A stretch of 64,000 nucleotides of DNA from Zanthoxylum bungeanum (GCA_019454045.1 SKCR01029101.1:310001-374000); one strand, 5' to 3'. Positions 46,786 to 59,340 are shown, numbered from the stretch's first letter. Numbers and translations: made by a program. The notes: generated from the letters alone by a model not told the origin.

Positions 46786-47460
46786 TGCATGATCCAATCG
46801 AGCGCATGGGCTTAGTAAGTGGAATGAAAGATCCCCTACGGGGAGGGGTTAAAGCCCTTTACCACGATGTTTTGCCGCGCATGTTGATGTGTGTTCGGTT
46901 GAATGCAAGATACGTTCAATCGGGCATACTAAGTTTGATATTATTGCTTTTAATTCTATGTATGCATGATTCAATCGAGCGCATGGGCTTAGTAAGTGGA
47001 ACGAAAGATCCCATACGGGGAGGGGTTAAAGCCCTTTACCACAATGCTTTGCCGCGCCGGTTGATGTGTGTTCGGTTGAATGCAAGATACGTTCAATCGG
47101 GCATACTAAGTTTGATATTATTGCTTTTAATTCTTTGCATGCATGATTCAATCGAGCGCATGGGCTTAGTAAGTGCAATGAAAGATCCCCTATGGGGAGG
47201 GGTTAAAGCCCTTTACCACGATGTTTTGCCGCGCCGGTTGATGTGTGTTCGGTTGAATGGAAGATACGTTCAATCGGGCATACTAAGTCTGATATTATTG
47301 TCTTTTTAATTCTTTATATGCATGACTCAATCTAGCGCATGGGCTTAGTAAGTGCAATGAAAGATCCCCTATGGGGAGGGGTTAAAGCCTTTTACCATGA
47401 TGCTTTGCCGCGCCGGTTGATGTGTGTTTGGTTGAATGCAAGATACGTTTAATCGAACAT
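46786..47460 (+). repeat. Tandem array of about 3.8 units of 177 bp in the Tat/Ogre LTR
   Basis: The phrase 'agcgcatgggcttagtaagtg' recurs at 46801, 46978, 47155 and 47334, so the period is 177, 177 and 179 bp. Units differ by a few substitutions. Because 177 is 59 codons, the plus-strand frame at 46677-47309 stays open through three units and gives a repeating peptide. I treat that as a consequence of the period, not as a gene. The solo LTR lacks this array. Confidence 0.9.
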
Positions 47461-47501
47461 ACTGAGCTTGACATTGCTGACTTTATTCTTTGTGTTGCAT
47501 G

Positions 47502-47730
47502 CATCAGGTCTGGTTCAGTTCGAACGCGTTCTCGAATGCTACATGAATGTGAACCTTCTGTTTACCGTTCGAACGTGTTCTCGAACACTACGCGAACGCA
47601 CACGCACTTTCTTAGTCTCATAATACATCAGGTCTGGTTCCGTTCGAACGCGTTCTCGAACGCTACACGAACGCGAACCTTCTGTTTACCGTTGGAACGC
47701 GTTTTCAAACGCTACGCGAACGCGCACTGA
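47502..47730 (+). repeat. CGAACG-rich direct repeats in the Tat/Ogre LTR
   Basis: Two units (47502-47635 and 47636-47730), each starting 'catcaggtctggttc'. Each holds two copies of a 'gttcgaacgcgttctcgaac' core that is partly self-complementary (TTCGAA, CGCG). Similar CGTTCGAACG motifs also lie at 45380-45450. Confidence 0.8.
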
Positions 47731-47861
47731 CTGAACTGAGTCCTTTTCATTAGATTTCATACATAGTTTTCCTAGTAGTTATCCCCACATGTATGAATAC
47801 AATGTGTTTAATGTATTACAATTCATATACCTATGTCATGATAACATTTGAGTATTATTTC

Positions 47862-47960
47862 TTGTGGTATATCAGATGGAAACCCATACGTAAATTCTGT
47901 AGCCGAATCCGAATGGACGGTAGTGCGGTCTGTACTTGGGATACAATTCCACGTACCACT
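47862..47960 (+). repeat. Direct repeat, right copy (ancestral position)
   Basis: Matches 46603-46695, and on its right flank matches the solo LTR's 'ccacgtaccactt'. The two copies bracket the 177-bp array and the CGAACG repeats. Confidence 0.8.
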
Positions 47961-48219
47961 TGAGAAGGTGCTCACATGTGTGCTTGTGTGGTTAGTATGT
48001 GTGCTTGTGTTTTCTTGAGTATAATATGCCAATGAAGTTGTATGTTTGTCGCTCCTTTGATGTACTTCCAAGCATGCAATCTTAGATGTGAAATATATAT
48101 GTGTAAGTTTTATTTGGTACATGTGAATTTAGAAGCATGATACTCTTGGAAATAAGTGCTACTTAAGCCTGATTAAATTATTACATAAATCCTTTCATTA
48201 CAAGTGGCATGAGTAAGGG

Positions 48220-48408
48220 ACCATTTCGAACCCAACGGTTTGAGGTCTTCCCTTGCGAGGGGTGAGTGCGGCCTTAAATCTCATTTTCCCGGTTCACACC
48301 GGGTGACGACTCCATTATTCTCCGGTTTAGTCCCCCGTGGCTACTCCGTACTCCCGATCGGGCCGCGAGCCCGGGACAGCATGCGTCATCCAGTTTCTGT
48401 GTCCCACA
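48220..48408 (+). repeat. Conserved U5 end of the Tat/Ogre LTR with hairpin and PBS echo
   Basis: Shared with 26140-26290 (rc) in the solo LTR. It contains the 16-base palindrome cccggttcacaccggg, followed at once by 'tgacgactcca' (tggcgactcca in the solo LTR). That is the opening of the PBS found about 100 bp further on. Confidence 0.75.
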
Positions 48409-48411
48409 GTC

Positions 48412-48429
48412 TGGCGACTCCACTGGGGA
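48412..48429 (+). other. Primer-binding site (Arg-tRNA-like) of the Tat/Ogre element
   Basis: TGGCGACTCCACTGGGGA, three bases after the LTR end at 48408. This form, read as complementary to an Arg tRNA 3' end, is the kind I associate with Ogre-like Tat elements and differs from the Asp-type PBS of Athila. Confidence 0.75.
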
Positions 48430-49365
48430 TAGAGAATCGGCCCCGAAATATTGTCTTGTGATGTTTGGATTTATGTTTTAATTGACCGTGTCTATAGTGG
48501 ATAAAGTGAGGGTTTAATCAAAGGCATTTTGAGGCTAGGTAATGGTTTGGTGTCTTCCTTCATTCACTACCTTTCTAGAAGGAAAAGCTGTGAAGGCACC
48601 TAGATAGCCATCTACTCGTAGCCTATTGTGATGGACTAATTTGGAGGACTCGTTGTTTATTCCTGACACCAAGCGATAAGAGCCTAAGAGGCTTGGGTAT
48701 TTAAGTGAGCCTCGCTCCACCTTCCCTCTGGGGAATCTACAATGGGAAATCCATTTGACAGTCCGTCACACACCATAGCTCATTGGCACGTACCATAGTG
48801 TATAAAAAAGGGTGCGCTCACTTGGTTGCTCGAACCCTTGAGTGGGGAGACCTAGTTGTGGGCCATCATTCACCGGTGAGAGCCTTTGTCTATATTGTTG
48901 CTAACCCACCCATAGACCGGGTTGGCTAAAGTAACAATTATTTCCTTGAATATGTGCTTGTGGACCATCATCATTTGGATGCAGTTGGACTATTGTCAGA
49001 AATGCGGACTTGCTGGGCCATTTAAACTGGGGCGAGTTCGTACCTTATGACTAATAGGCCCGAAGCTTCTGAAATGTTGATGGGCCATTATGTAGAAATT
49101 ATTACGTTATGTTTGCATTATCTTTCTTCTATACTTGTGTTTGGGAACATCGTCGTTTAGATCCATTTGGACCATTTGTCATGGGATATGGGCTTGTTGG
49201 GCCATTTAAACTGGGACAAAAACGTATTTCATGACTGTTGGGCCAAAGGCGTCTAAGTGTTGATGGGCCACTTTGTGCTTCTGTTCGGAACATTACCATT
49301 TGGATTTAGTTGGGCTCCTTGTCATAAGATGTGAACTCGTTGGGCCATTTAAACTGGGATGGGTT
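48430..49365 (+). mobile_element. Tat/Ogre leader with three diverged repeats
   Basis: No coding frame. 'gggccatttaaactggg' recurs at 49015, 49199 and 49342 within units of roughly 140-185 bp that also share 'tgatgggccattatgt'-like ends. The last unit is cut at 49365 by the Copia solo LTR and continues at 61578. Many TGGGCC/GGGCCA motifs. Confidence 0.75.
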
Positions 49366-51256
49366 TGTTGGAGTTTCTAGGTCCATAGAATCGAATACAA
49401 GCCATGAAATATGTGTGAATACAAATCGAGAAAGTCGCGGAATACTTACATCGATCGGTTGAGCGACGCAGAGGCCACGAAGACGCCAAAAACTACTCAC
49501 TGCCTCACTGCAATGTGCGCCCACTGCTGCAGATTTGGCTTCTGTTTTTCGCCATTTTCAACAAGAATTTGAAGCTCCAAGCTTCATCATTTGAATCCCG
49601 GCTCATGGGTAAGCTTCCCTATCACCTTCGCATTGATCCCGGAGTGTGCTAGCACTCTTGTTTTGCCACAAAACACACTTGCTTCCCTCCATTTTGCTTC
49701 TTCTAATCGGCAGTTCACTGCCCTTTAGAAACCAGAAAATGGCGTGAGAGAGGAAGAGAATTTTGGCTCCAAAAATGAAACCAACGTTAGAGAGAGAGAG
49801 AGTTGTTAAAGTTAAAAAGTAGTCATTGATTTCTAAAATCAATTTTCAACATATACCAAAGATATTAAATTAATATATGTCACTCAAGCTTTTAAAAAGA
49901 TTTTCAACAACTCCCATCAAGTCACATCACTCACATCACTCAATCAATCCAATCAATTGTCACATCACTCAAAGTGACATGATTTGACGCTTGATGCGAC
50001 TAACGATTTGACGCTTGATTTGACGAGCCGCTCTCGAATTCGAAATGCGAATGCGCTCGTAAATAATATCGGGCTCGGATTCGCTAATTCTAAATTAACG
50101 AATTTTCCGTCGCGTCGTAATTAAATGATTACGCCTAGCGAAATCACTATTCACGTCGCTAACGAATTAATTCAAAATTAATTCGCTCGCCCGAATTAAA
50201 ATCTAATTTTAATTCCGCGTCGAAATCCAATTTTATTTAATATATCAAATATATTAATTTATCGATTAATTCTAAATTAATCGTTATCTCTCTTTTATAG
50301 TATTTTATCCCAGACAAAATATCTCCGTAATTAATCCCAGATTAATTTTCTCTCTCATCTTATTAATCCCATATTAATATAAGTGCGAGTCATACGTCAT
50401 CGGTGAATCTTTGGGAAGCGACCCATGAGATCCCCGGATATGTTGGCAGTCAAATTGGTCGTCGGACTATCCGAACACGTAAGTACCTCGTACTACGTTT
50501 ATACCAATTGACAAGACAAGGTTGGCCTCTAGCAAAGCGCCATGCCTATCCAATTCTCCGGAAAAATCCTTACAAGAATAAATGATCTGTATCAGGCGTA
50601 GTATACCGTAGTATTTTGTATTTCACCCCAGTATCGGATAGTCACGTGCTAGGGCTGGGGCTGGATAAGTGTCTGCCCCGTCCGAAGCACATGTCGGATG
50701 TCTGGTAACTAGTCTCTATAATCGGATATGCATGACCTAGTCATAATATCCCGATGGTTGCGCAACACTTAAGAGCACTAATACCGTATCCTGTGTGACA
50801 TCATCTCCACTATGACTAGAGTGATACTTCCGTCTTGACATCACACCCAATACTCTATGATTCTCAATATACCCAGCAGTCGGCGTACACAGAACCGGTT
50901 AGAGTCCTAGACGACCTCAACTAAAGTATATTGATTGTCGTAAATATTAGCGGTGCAAGTCTCAGGTTAAGACCAAATACACCTACCCTGATGTCGGACT
51001 CCCATAGACACATAGTCATAATACCAATGGGATTCCGAGGGGTCTATCTAGAGCGAAGCTGTTTCCCGTACCATCGGTGAAACACAACCTCCTATCGCAC
51101 TTGCATAAGTATCCAAAACTTAAATATATGAGAACTATGCCGTTGTGCCCTCACAACGCGCACAAGTGCAATACTAGCCTATTCCGTATTATCGATGTCC
51201 TGTCTCGATAATACTCCGGCTAGGGATATTTAATGATTAATCCTTCGTGGACTGAT

Positions 51257-53304
51257 TGTTAGAGTTTCTATAGGTCCCAAGATCAAAACTCAAGCATGAA
51301 TCACAAGTGAATACAACGACGGAAGTTGTGGAATACTTACATCGATCGGTTGAGCGACGAAGGAGGCAACAAAAACGAAATTCTGCTCCCTGCCCACTGT
51401 TCATGTGCGCCCACTGCAGCAGTTTGGTGGTCTGTTTTGCGCCATTTTCAACAAGAATTTGAAGCTCCAAGCTTCATCATTTGAATCCCGGCTCATGGGT
51501 AAACTTCCCTATCACCTTCGCATTGATCTCGGAGTGTGCTAGCACTCTTGTTTTGCCACAAAACACACTTGCTTCCCTCCATTTTTGCTTCTTAAAAGTC
51601 GGCAGTTCACTGCCCTTTAGAAACCAGAAAATGGCGTGAAGAGAGGAAGAAGAAGAAGAAGAGAGAGAAGGGAAAATGTGATTCATTCGGTTTTGTGTCT
51701 TTGTTGTGTATCTAATACACATGAGAAATGAATTTACATTTCATTTCAAACACATTTGGCTTTAATTGCCAACCACACACATCACTCATCACATCAAGTC
51801 AACTCAATCAAGTTGTCAAGTCACATCACTCAAAGTGACAAGTGATTTGACGCTTGATGCGACTAATGATTTGACGCTTGATTTGACGAGCCGCGCTCGA
51901 ATTCGAAATGCGAATGCGCTCGTAAATAATCTCGGGCTCGGATTCGCTAATTCTAAATTAACGAATTTTCCGTCGCGTCGTAATTAAATGATTACGCCTA
52001 GCGAAATCACTATTCATGTCGCTAACGAATTAATTCTAAATTAATTCGCTCGCCCGTATTAAAATCTAATTTTAATTCCGCGTCGAAATCCAATTTCGTT
52101 AATATATAAAATATATTAATTAATCGATTAATTCCAAATTAATCATTTTCTCTCTCTCTTTAAATTGATATTTTATCCCAGATAAAATATCTCTGTATTA
52201 ATCCCAGATTAATTTTCTCTCTCATCATATTAATCCCAGATTAATAAAAGTGCGAGTCATACGTCATCGGTGAATCTTTGGGAAGCGACCCATGAGATCC
52301 CCGGATATGTTGGCAGTCAAATCGGTCATCGGACTATCCGAACACGTAAGTACCAAGTACTACGTTTTACCGATTTACTAGACAAGGTTGGCTTCTAGCA
52401 AAGCACCAAGTCTTCCCAATTCTCCGGACATATTCTTATAAGAATATTCAAGGATCTATATCAAGCGTAGTATACCAATTGTATTGTGTATATCGGCCCA
52501 GTATCGGATAGTCACGTGCTAGGGCTGGGGCTGGATAAGTGTCTGCCCCGTCCGAAGCACATGTCGGATGTCTGGTAACATAGTCTCTATAATCGGATAT
52601 TCATGACCTGGTCACAATATCCCGATTGGTTGCGCAACACTCAGAGCACTAGTACCGTATCCTGCGTGACATCATCTCCACTATGACTGAAGTGATACTT
52701 CCTGTCTTGACATCACACCCAATACACTACGACTCTCTGATAAACCCAGAAGTGGTGTACGCAGAACCGGTTAAAGCCCTGTACCACCAAGACCAAAGTC
52801 TATCGATTATCGTAAGTATTAGCGATGTAAGTCTCAGGTTAAGACTATACACACCTACCTTGATTTCGGCCTCCCATAAACACATAGTCATAATACCAAT
52901 GGGATTCCGAGGGGTCTATCCAGAGCGAAGCTGTTCCCGTACCATCGGTGAAACACGACCTCCTATCGCACTTGCATAAGTATCCGATACTTATATATAT
53001 GAGAACTATGTCGTTGTGCCCTCACAACGCACACAAGTGCAATACTAGCCTATTCCGCATTATCGATGTCCAGTCTCGATAATACTCCGGCTAGGGATAT
53101 TTAATGATTAATCCTTCGGGGACTGATACTGTCTCATATCATTCTCAGTCCAGGAACTAATCACAGGGACCTCTCTTCATTTATATATCTATGGTGATCT
53201 AATCACAAATGATGAGAGTGCAATTTCCTTGTCACATAGTTAATTTGCTACAACAACACAATGATCTGTGCAAATAGTGACGCTATGGGTCATTTTGTCC
53301 AACA
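51257..53304 (-). repeat. Copia-D 3' LTR
   Basis: 2,048 bp from TGTTAGAG (G to A in the usual TGTTGGAG) to GTCCAACA, followed by the polypurine tract. The plus-strand frame at 52683-52979 is an LTR shadow also present at 60793. Confidence 0.92.
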
Positions 53305-53318
53305 ATCTCCCACTTGGC
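53305..53318 (-). other. Polypurine tract of Copia-D
   Basis: The minus strand reads CCAAGTGGGAGAT before TGTTGGAC, identical to Copia-A. Confidence 0.85.
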
Positions 53319-53324
53319 ACGTAG

Positions 53325-54680
53325 CCAGTCACTCGAGTGTCTAACACCCGAACTATGTACGGTTCGCTCAAATTGCTGAGGAAAGGGTTTCGTCAGCGGA
53401 TTTGTTTGATTATCGTTTGACGCGATTTATACGATCATCACATCGCCACGATGTATGATCCGAACGAATCAGATGAATATAGAAGTATATATATGGATCG
53501 TCGATGAGACCTTTAATTCCTTAGCCTGTGCTGACGCCTAGCTCAGCTGCTAAAAGAACTATATCTAATCTAATTAGATTTATTATCGATCCAAATGGCT
53601 TCTATTGCTGCCTCAGCTGTACAGTAATAATCCGCTTTTGTTGTTTATTCGGCAACAGTTATCTTGCTCGGAATATTTCCAGCTTACTGTCCCGTTATTC
53701 AAACTTTATAGTACCGCAGTAGTATTTACCGGTTTGGAAACTTGCAGCAGTGATCCTAGTCACTTCAAGTTCTCCTACTCCATAATTTAAGACAGCATCT
53801 TTAGTTCTCTAAGATACTAACAGATGTTCTTAACTTCAATCCAGTGACTATCACTTGGATTGTCCTGATTGTGACTCCATATGTTCAAAGCGTATGAGAC
53901 ACTAGGTTACGTACATTATTCAATGTACAATTTCTCAGAGAGTGTTAACAACTCCAAATCTAGCCCAGTAGATCTTTATTCCTTGAATAAAGGTTGTTAC
54001 TCCCAAGAATTATACGGAGAATTTCTATGAAAGAATATCTATGAAAGCCAAGCTTTCACCAATTGCTTTATTAGGAATTTCACTGTCAGTGCGCTCCCAC
54101 TAACCTCCTTATATACACAAGAATCATTTCGTTTTGAATTAAGTCATAAACCATTATGATTACATCAAAACGACAATTCCTAGAACCTATGCTTGCTTCA
54201 ATCCAAACATGGATCGAATAACCCGCAAACCTTGTTTGTCGGTTATACAAAATCGTCAGGATGTTGTAAGAATCCTCCAAAAGGTTTCCTTTTCAGGAAA
54301 GCGATTTTCCCGTAAAGCTGTCATATTTCATAAATGAAACACGCAGCTTTAGCAAGCATTATCCAAATGGATTAACCGTGGCAACAGTTAAAAGGTTGAA
54401 TCGTAATCAACACAATGTTGATAACGATACCTTTCCATCACAAGCCCAGCTTTGTACGTTGGTACGTTGCCATCCATGTATGTCTTCCTTGAAGACTTAT
54501 ACAGTACCAATATGCACAATGCCTTGTGGTACATCAACTAGTATCTAAACTTGTTGATATACATGGAATCCATTTTGAACGTCATGACACTTTGTCATGA
54601 TAGGGAGTCGATACCTTGTATCATTTCCTCATACGTAGTCAGTTGGTATACCTTAAAAGATTAACATCTTTATTAGGTGA
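53325..54680 (-). pseudogene. Decayed RNase H and RT of Copia-D
   Basis: The same relic order as Copia-A: an RNase H C-terminal piece near 53380-53420, the RNase H 'EAAIEAIWV'-type block near 53600, and the RT core piece at 54086-54280 ('RFDVIIMVYDLIQNEMIL', identical to Copia-A apart from a few residues). Between 53920 and 54060 it contains extra sequence absent from Copia-A. No catalytic RT motif survives. Confidence 0.7.
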
Positions 54681-54889
54681 GATCATAAACCAATACCCTA
54701 GGTTGTTTTCTGACTCTCTCCGATCTACACGGTTCTTGTGTATTCGAAGATTAATGGTATAAATTCATCATTGATGAACTATATGTGTTCCATTAAGGAT
54801 TTCGTGCCTCGAACAGTATTACTCCAATTTTCATCGAGTATCACCATCCTCCCACTGACCACTGCATATCGGTATTCCTCTTAGGAAAA

Positions 54890-55640
54890 CCGCATAGTGA
54901 GCAACAATCATATTGTTCTCATGTGAGATTTATAAGTACTATACTTATGGTTTCCTTTAGGATAACCAATTTGGCACTTATCCAATTTAGGTTTTAGTTT
55001 GGTATTATCCAAACATATGCCTAGCATCCCAAATGGTCAGGAATGAGAAACCCGGTTTCTTTCCTGTTCATATCTAATATGATATTTGTCAAACAAATTG
55101 TTAATAGAACTTTATTCTAAATAAGTTATTGCACTGTTAAAACTTATCCGTTGAAGGAAATGGTAGCTCAGAGCGACTCATGATTAGCCTTATCATGTCT
55201 AACATGATTCGGTTAATCCGTTCGGACACACCGTCATTTTGACGTGTTCCGGGAGGAGTCCTCATTTGAAAGAATACTATACTCTTTCAAGTATATAAGA
55301 AACTTATTGCTTAAGTATTTTCCATTACGGTCTTACCGTGACGGTATAATACTATAGCCGATCTGTTTGTCTATTTCGTGTCGAAACTCTAAAAGTTTCT
55401 GATTTGTGTTCTTCAAAAGAAACACATAACCATAATGCGATGCCACATCCTTATAGGTCACGAAATATTCTTATCTACATCTAGCCTAGCTAGACATGGG
55501 CCCACTTGCTTCATTATGAACTAGGGCTAATAGATCGGTGGCATTTACACTTTTACTAAGTAAATAGTGTTTTAGGCACATTGCCCATTAAACTAGATTC
55601 GTAGACTTTATTTGATTGGAATCAAAATAGTCCGAGTACC
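54890..55640 (-). pseudogene. Decayed integrase of Copia-D
   Basis: Aligns at DNA level with 9400-10140 of Copia-A. The minus strand at 55490-55560 still shows the 'ATDLLAL.H.EASGPM' part of the core, broken by a stop soon after. Both copies share much of their damage, which points to decay before they separated. Confidence 0.65.
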
Positions 55641-57015
55641 CACTCTTCGAAAGTGTGGATATACGAGTCTTGTTCGATTCTGTCCTAGACAATAATGCCA
55701 CAAATAAGTCTCTACTTGATCAAATCAATTGAGTTATTTATTTGTCATTTTATATGTTTGAGATTTTATTATATTCAAAATATAAATTCTGTTATTCACA
55801 TCTAATGTGTTTATCTCATCAGTATCATCTTATATAATGAAACACTTAGTGTTATAGAATATAAAGGTTTATCCACAATGGATTAAACACTGATATAGAG
55901 ATAATGTCTCTAGTCAAACTAGTTACATTATAACAGTTCCTAATTTAAGTACACACCCAAAGGGTAGTTCCTAAACTTAGGTATCTACGGTCGAAACAGC
56001 GACTTTCGTCCCGTTTCCGATTCGCAGAGCAATCTCAGCTTGAAGTCAGTATCCTGCTCAAAGCAGATTCTGAACATCAATATATATATTTATTATGTAC
56101 CATATTAAGTATTTAAAATCTAATTTCAATACTAGTTGTGAACATAACTTTGACAAACATTTTTAAAGTCAGAGCCTTGCCCTTTCTTTAATTCCTTCGT
56201 GTCTGCCATATCCAAATGGTAGTCACTTTGGTATATGTCAATTATCCTTTTCAATATTTTAGGAACCTTAGGCCAAGCCTTGGGTTTTTAGAATATCGAA
56301 ACGATGTGCACCTCGTGCTACATGCCCAATTGCAAACTTTGACTTTATCTCCTCTAGAATAGTCAATTAATTCTCCAAGAATTATAAATTGCAATTTTAA
56401 TACTTCTTAAATCTAAAATTAGATTTATGACAAGTATATTAAATTAAGCATTAAAGTCATCATCACATAAATCTTCCAAATATTTTATGCTCTACTTATT
56501 TTGCTTAATTTTGGGCGTTAGGTATAATAAGTTATTTTATCAAATAAAGTAACCTATTATTTATTCTCAATTTGAAAATTAAATCATTTAAAATATTTTA
56601 ATCCCAGATTATATTTAAATATCCAACTTTTCAATTTTATCTTGATTACAATAGTCCAACTATTTAATCAACGATTAGTGGTACTATATATATTATAATG
56701 ATTATAATAGTCCAACTATATAATCAAATATAATCCAAATTAATTAACCTCAATTACATTGATTACTATAATCCAATTATAAAATCAACTGTAACTGAAA
56801 TTAATTAATTCAAATATATTGATTAATATAATCCAATTATATATAATCAAGTATAATACAGTCCAACTGTTTATTAAAACAACAATTTAAATATTAGTCC
56901 AACTAACATTTAATATTACGACGAAATAATTTGAATGACGCGTATGGCGAGTAATTGAACGAATATTGCAATTCAATTCTTGCCTCCCACTATTTTTCGT
57001 CGAGCCTCTAACCCT
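55641..57015 (-). mobile_element. Copia-D gag-region remnant with expanded 'agtccaact' microrepeats
   Basis: AT-rich, no usable frame. 'agtccaact' and the related 'aatccaatt' followed by an ATAATCAA stretch occur about six times between 56648 and 56910, against four in Copia-A. The 'cccactatttttcg' block recurs near 56986. Confidence 0.6.
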
Positions 57016-57485
57016 CTGTCGAGTACTCGGGAAACCGTGTTTCCTAGTGGGCTAGGATCCCGTTAAATATCACACAATCTTGACTTTGGCCAACAAATTG
57101 TATGATAATTAACTAGGTAGATCTCTAAGATCAATTGGATCCAATCCAATTCCTAGATCCAGTAGGTGGACATCCAAGTCCTAAACATATATCATATATA
57201 TGCCTATATATCCAATATATACCCTAACCTATTTCCTCTGAATCAACTAGGCCTTGGCTTTGGCACAACAAACCTAGTGATCCCAGTCAAGCGTGGACTC
57301 ATTGACCATGGAAACTTCGTAATCAATGTCGATGGACAAGAAGTGGTATTGACTTTGGCCAACAAACCACAACTTGGACAAGACACTGACATGTAACAAA
57401 GCCATCGTGATTCAAACACATCTTCGACAGACAAAGGGCTTGACTTTGGCCAACAACCCAATGCCGTCTCGGATCTTGAGTGAGA
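57016..57485 (-). mobile_element. Conserved block with three 'ttgactttggccaacaa' repeats (Copia-D copy)
   Basis: Motif copies near 57081, 57351 and 57439, matching 11601-12083. The plus-strand frame (57166-57396) keeps the Copia-A wording but has a stop where Copia-A reads on. The minus-strand frame 57243-57587 is 114 codons. No domain recognised. Confidence 0.5.
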
Positions 57486-59327
57486 ATCACTCAATGGAAG
57501 GAAAAACGCATGATATTTTATGAGGGTTTTTCGTGTGCAAATTGGCAACCAATTTATTATCTTTGTTAAGGTCTCATCATTATACACCCTTAAACATGCA
57601 TTCTAAACACATAATAAAGCACATATGATAAAATAATAATGATATGCGGATGGATATTTTACACATTGATCCTAGATCAAATCTCTCACTTTCTCTCTCC
57701 CGCTAGCACAAAATTTTCTTCTACCCGTTACACTACACTTCTAAAGAAAACCTCATTTACATTGAGGGGAATAGGTGAGAAGAGAATACAAAGAGAATAG
57801 AGGTGATAAGGCTGGACACGCAGGTCCAATTTAATAAATCGAATTTATTACAACAATTTCCAAAATTGCCCCACCCGACTAATATTCATCTGATATACAT
57901 TATTCATGCATCACAACCATGTATTCACTCAAGCATGTTATCAATCAATCTAATCCAATTAATTAATCTTGATAATTAATGATCATCCAATGTTCAAACA
58001 ACGATTTGATTTTGTTCGAGTCAAACTCGTTTTTGTGAATAAGTACTTAAAGTACGAATTCCCGAATTAAATTAAACTACACAATTAAATCCAATTCAAT
58101 TTGTATTTAATTCTAATTGACTATTTAATTCCAAATTAAATATTACACTTTATTTTATTAATAAACCTTTACGACTTAAATTCCAAATTTAATCGTAACG
58201 CGTCTCAAAGACCGATTAATATCCAATATTAATTTAATTAAAGTCTAATGGGCTTTTAATTAATTTCTTAAGACGTGGTCTTTTGGTCAACTCGGGTCAA
58301 ACCCGCAACCAAAGTCCAATCCGGGATTTACCCCATAAGCCTTTAAATTAATTTTGGCCCACTAGGCCCAATTAAACTTTAAAGGTCCATTATGTTGCAT
58401 TTGGGCTTTATGGATGCAGTTTTGGGCCCAATTGGATCCAACCAATTTTGCCTAAAACAAACTTTGTACAACAAAGCCCAATAAGCCCAATAACAACAAT
58501 CCAAGCTCAATTTCCAAAATTAGCCCAATTAATTAAATTACACAAATCCAATTTCGCAATTTAATTACGTAAAGTGTATGTCATGATTAATCACCCTAAT
58601 TAACATTTCTAAAACACAAATTAGGCTAACTAATCATGCTTATCTTCATCATCACATGTCCAACACATTAAGATTAAAATCAAACCCATTACATGCTCTT
58701 TAAGTCTCGGCCAAGGAGAGGATTTTATATCGATTTGGTTTCAATCCAATTAATCCCACAATCGACATTAAATCAACATCCTAATTGATTCTAACTCATC
58801 CAATGAATTAAAAATCAAAATTACCAAGATTTAGGGCATACTCCTATTCGGCCAACACATCAAAATTGGGGAAATTTGTTCCAAACAATATTTAATCAAA
58901 TTGATCCAACCAATCATCAATTAAAATAAAATCAAGCATACTTTATCATCCAATTTCATAATCGCATGCTTAAATCAATTTTACCCAATTTCAAGCTTTA
59001 TGACATACTTGGCAATTTGGGGATTTTTCGTCCGATTCGAATTCAATCCAATTGATTCCGCAATCGACATCAAATCATATTCCCGAATGATTTCCAACAC
59101 ATCCAATTGCCAAAAATCAAAAATCCCAAGACATTAAAAGGCATCACATTTTCGGCCAAGGAGGAAATTTGGGGAAAAAATGATCCAATCACAATTTGTT
59201 GAAATTGACCCAATCAATCTTCAATTCAAACACAATTAAGCATACAAATCCATCCAATTTAATTTATCATGCTCAAAATCAAGTTTGCCCAAATTTTAGC
59301 CCTAACTTTTTCATGCTTTTAACCTAA
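57486..59327 (-). mobile_element. Copia-D leader with an internal tandem duplication
   Basis: The PBS-proximal part exists twice in diverged form: about 58700-58990 and 59010-59327, each with a 'caatccaatt...cgacat.aaatca' core and ending in 'catgct'. Other copies of the family have one such unit. Non-coding. Confidence 0.7.
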
Positions 59328-59339
59328 GCTCTGATACCA
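59328..59339 (-). other. Primer-binding site (tRNA-iMet type) of Copia-D
   Basis: The minus strand reads TGGTATCAGAGC, one base before the LTR at 59341. Confidence 0.92.
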
Positions 59340-59340
59340 T

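Larger units (their letters stand above)
45221..48408 (+). repeat. Tat/Ogre 5' LTR
   Basis: 3,188 bp, TGTAGGCATC to GTCCCACA. Its ends align with the solo LTR at 26123-29221 (rc). The interior holds a TATA box, a 177-bp tandem array, CGAACG-rich repeats and a direct repeat bracketing both. At 46040-46450 are C/A-rich simple stretches; the minus-strand frames there are not called. Confidence 0.88.

Noticed and set aside
46677..47309. 210-codon plus-strand ORF in the Tat/Ogre LTR
   Set aside because: It is simply the 177-bp tandem unit read in a frame that stays open because 177 is a multiple of three. It starts inside the duplicated block and has no domain.
46786..47460. CRISPR-like array
   Set aside because: The repeats are 177 bp, directly adjoining, without spacers, in a plant LTR.
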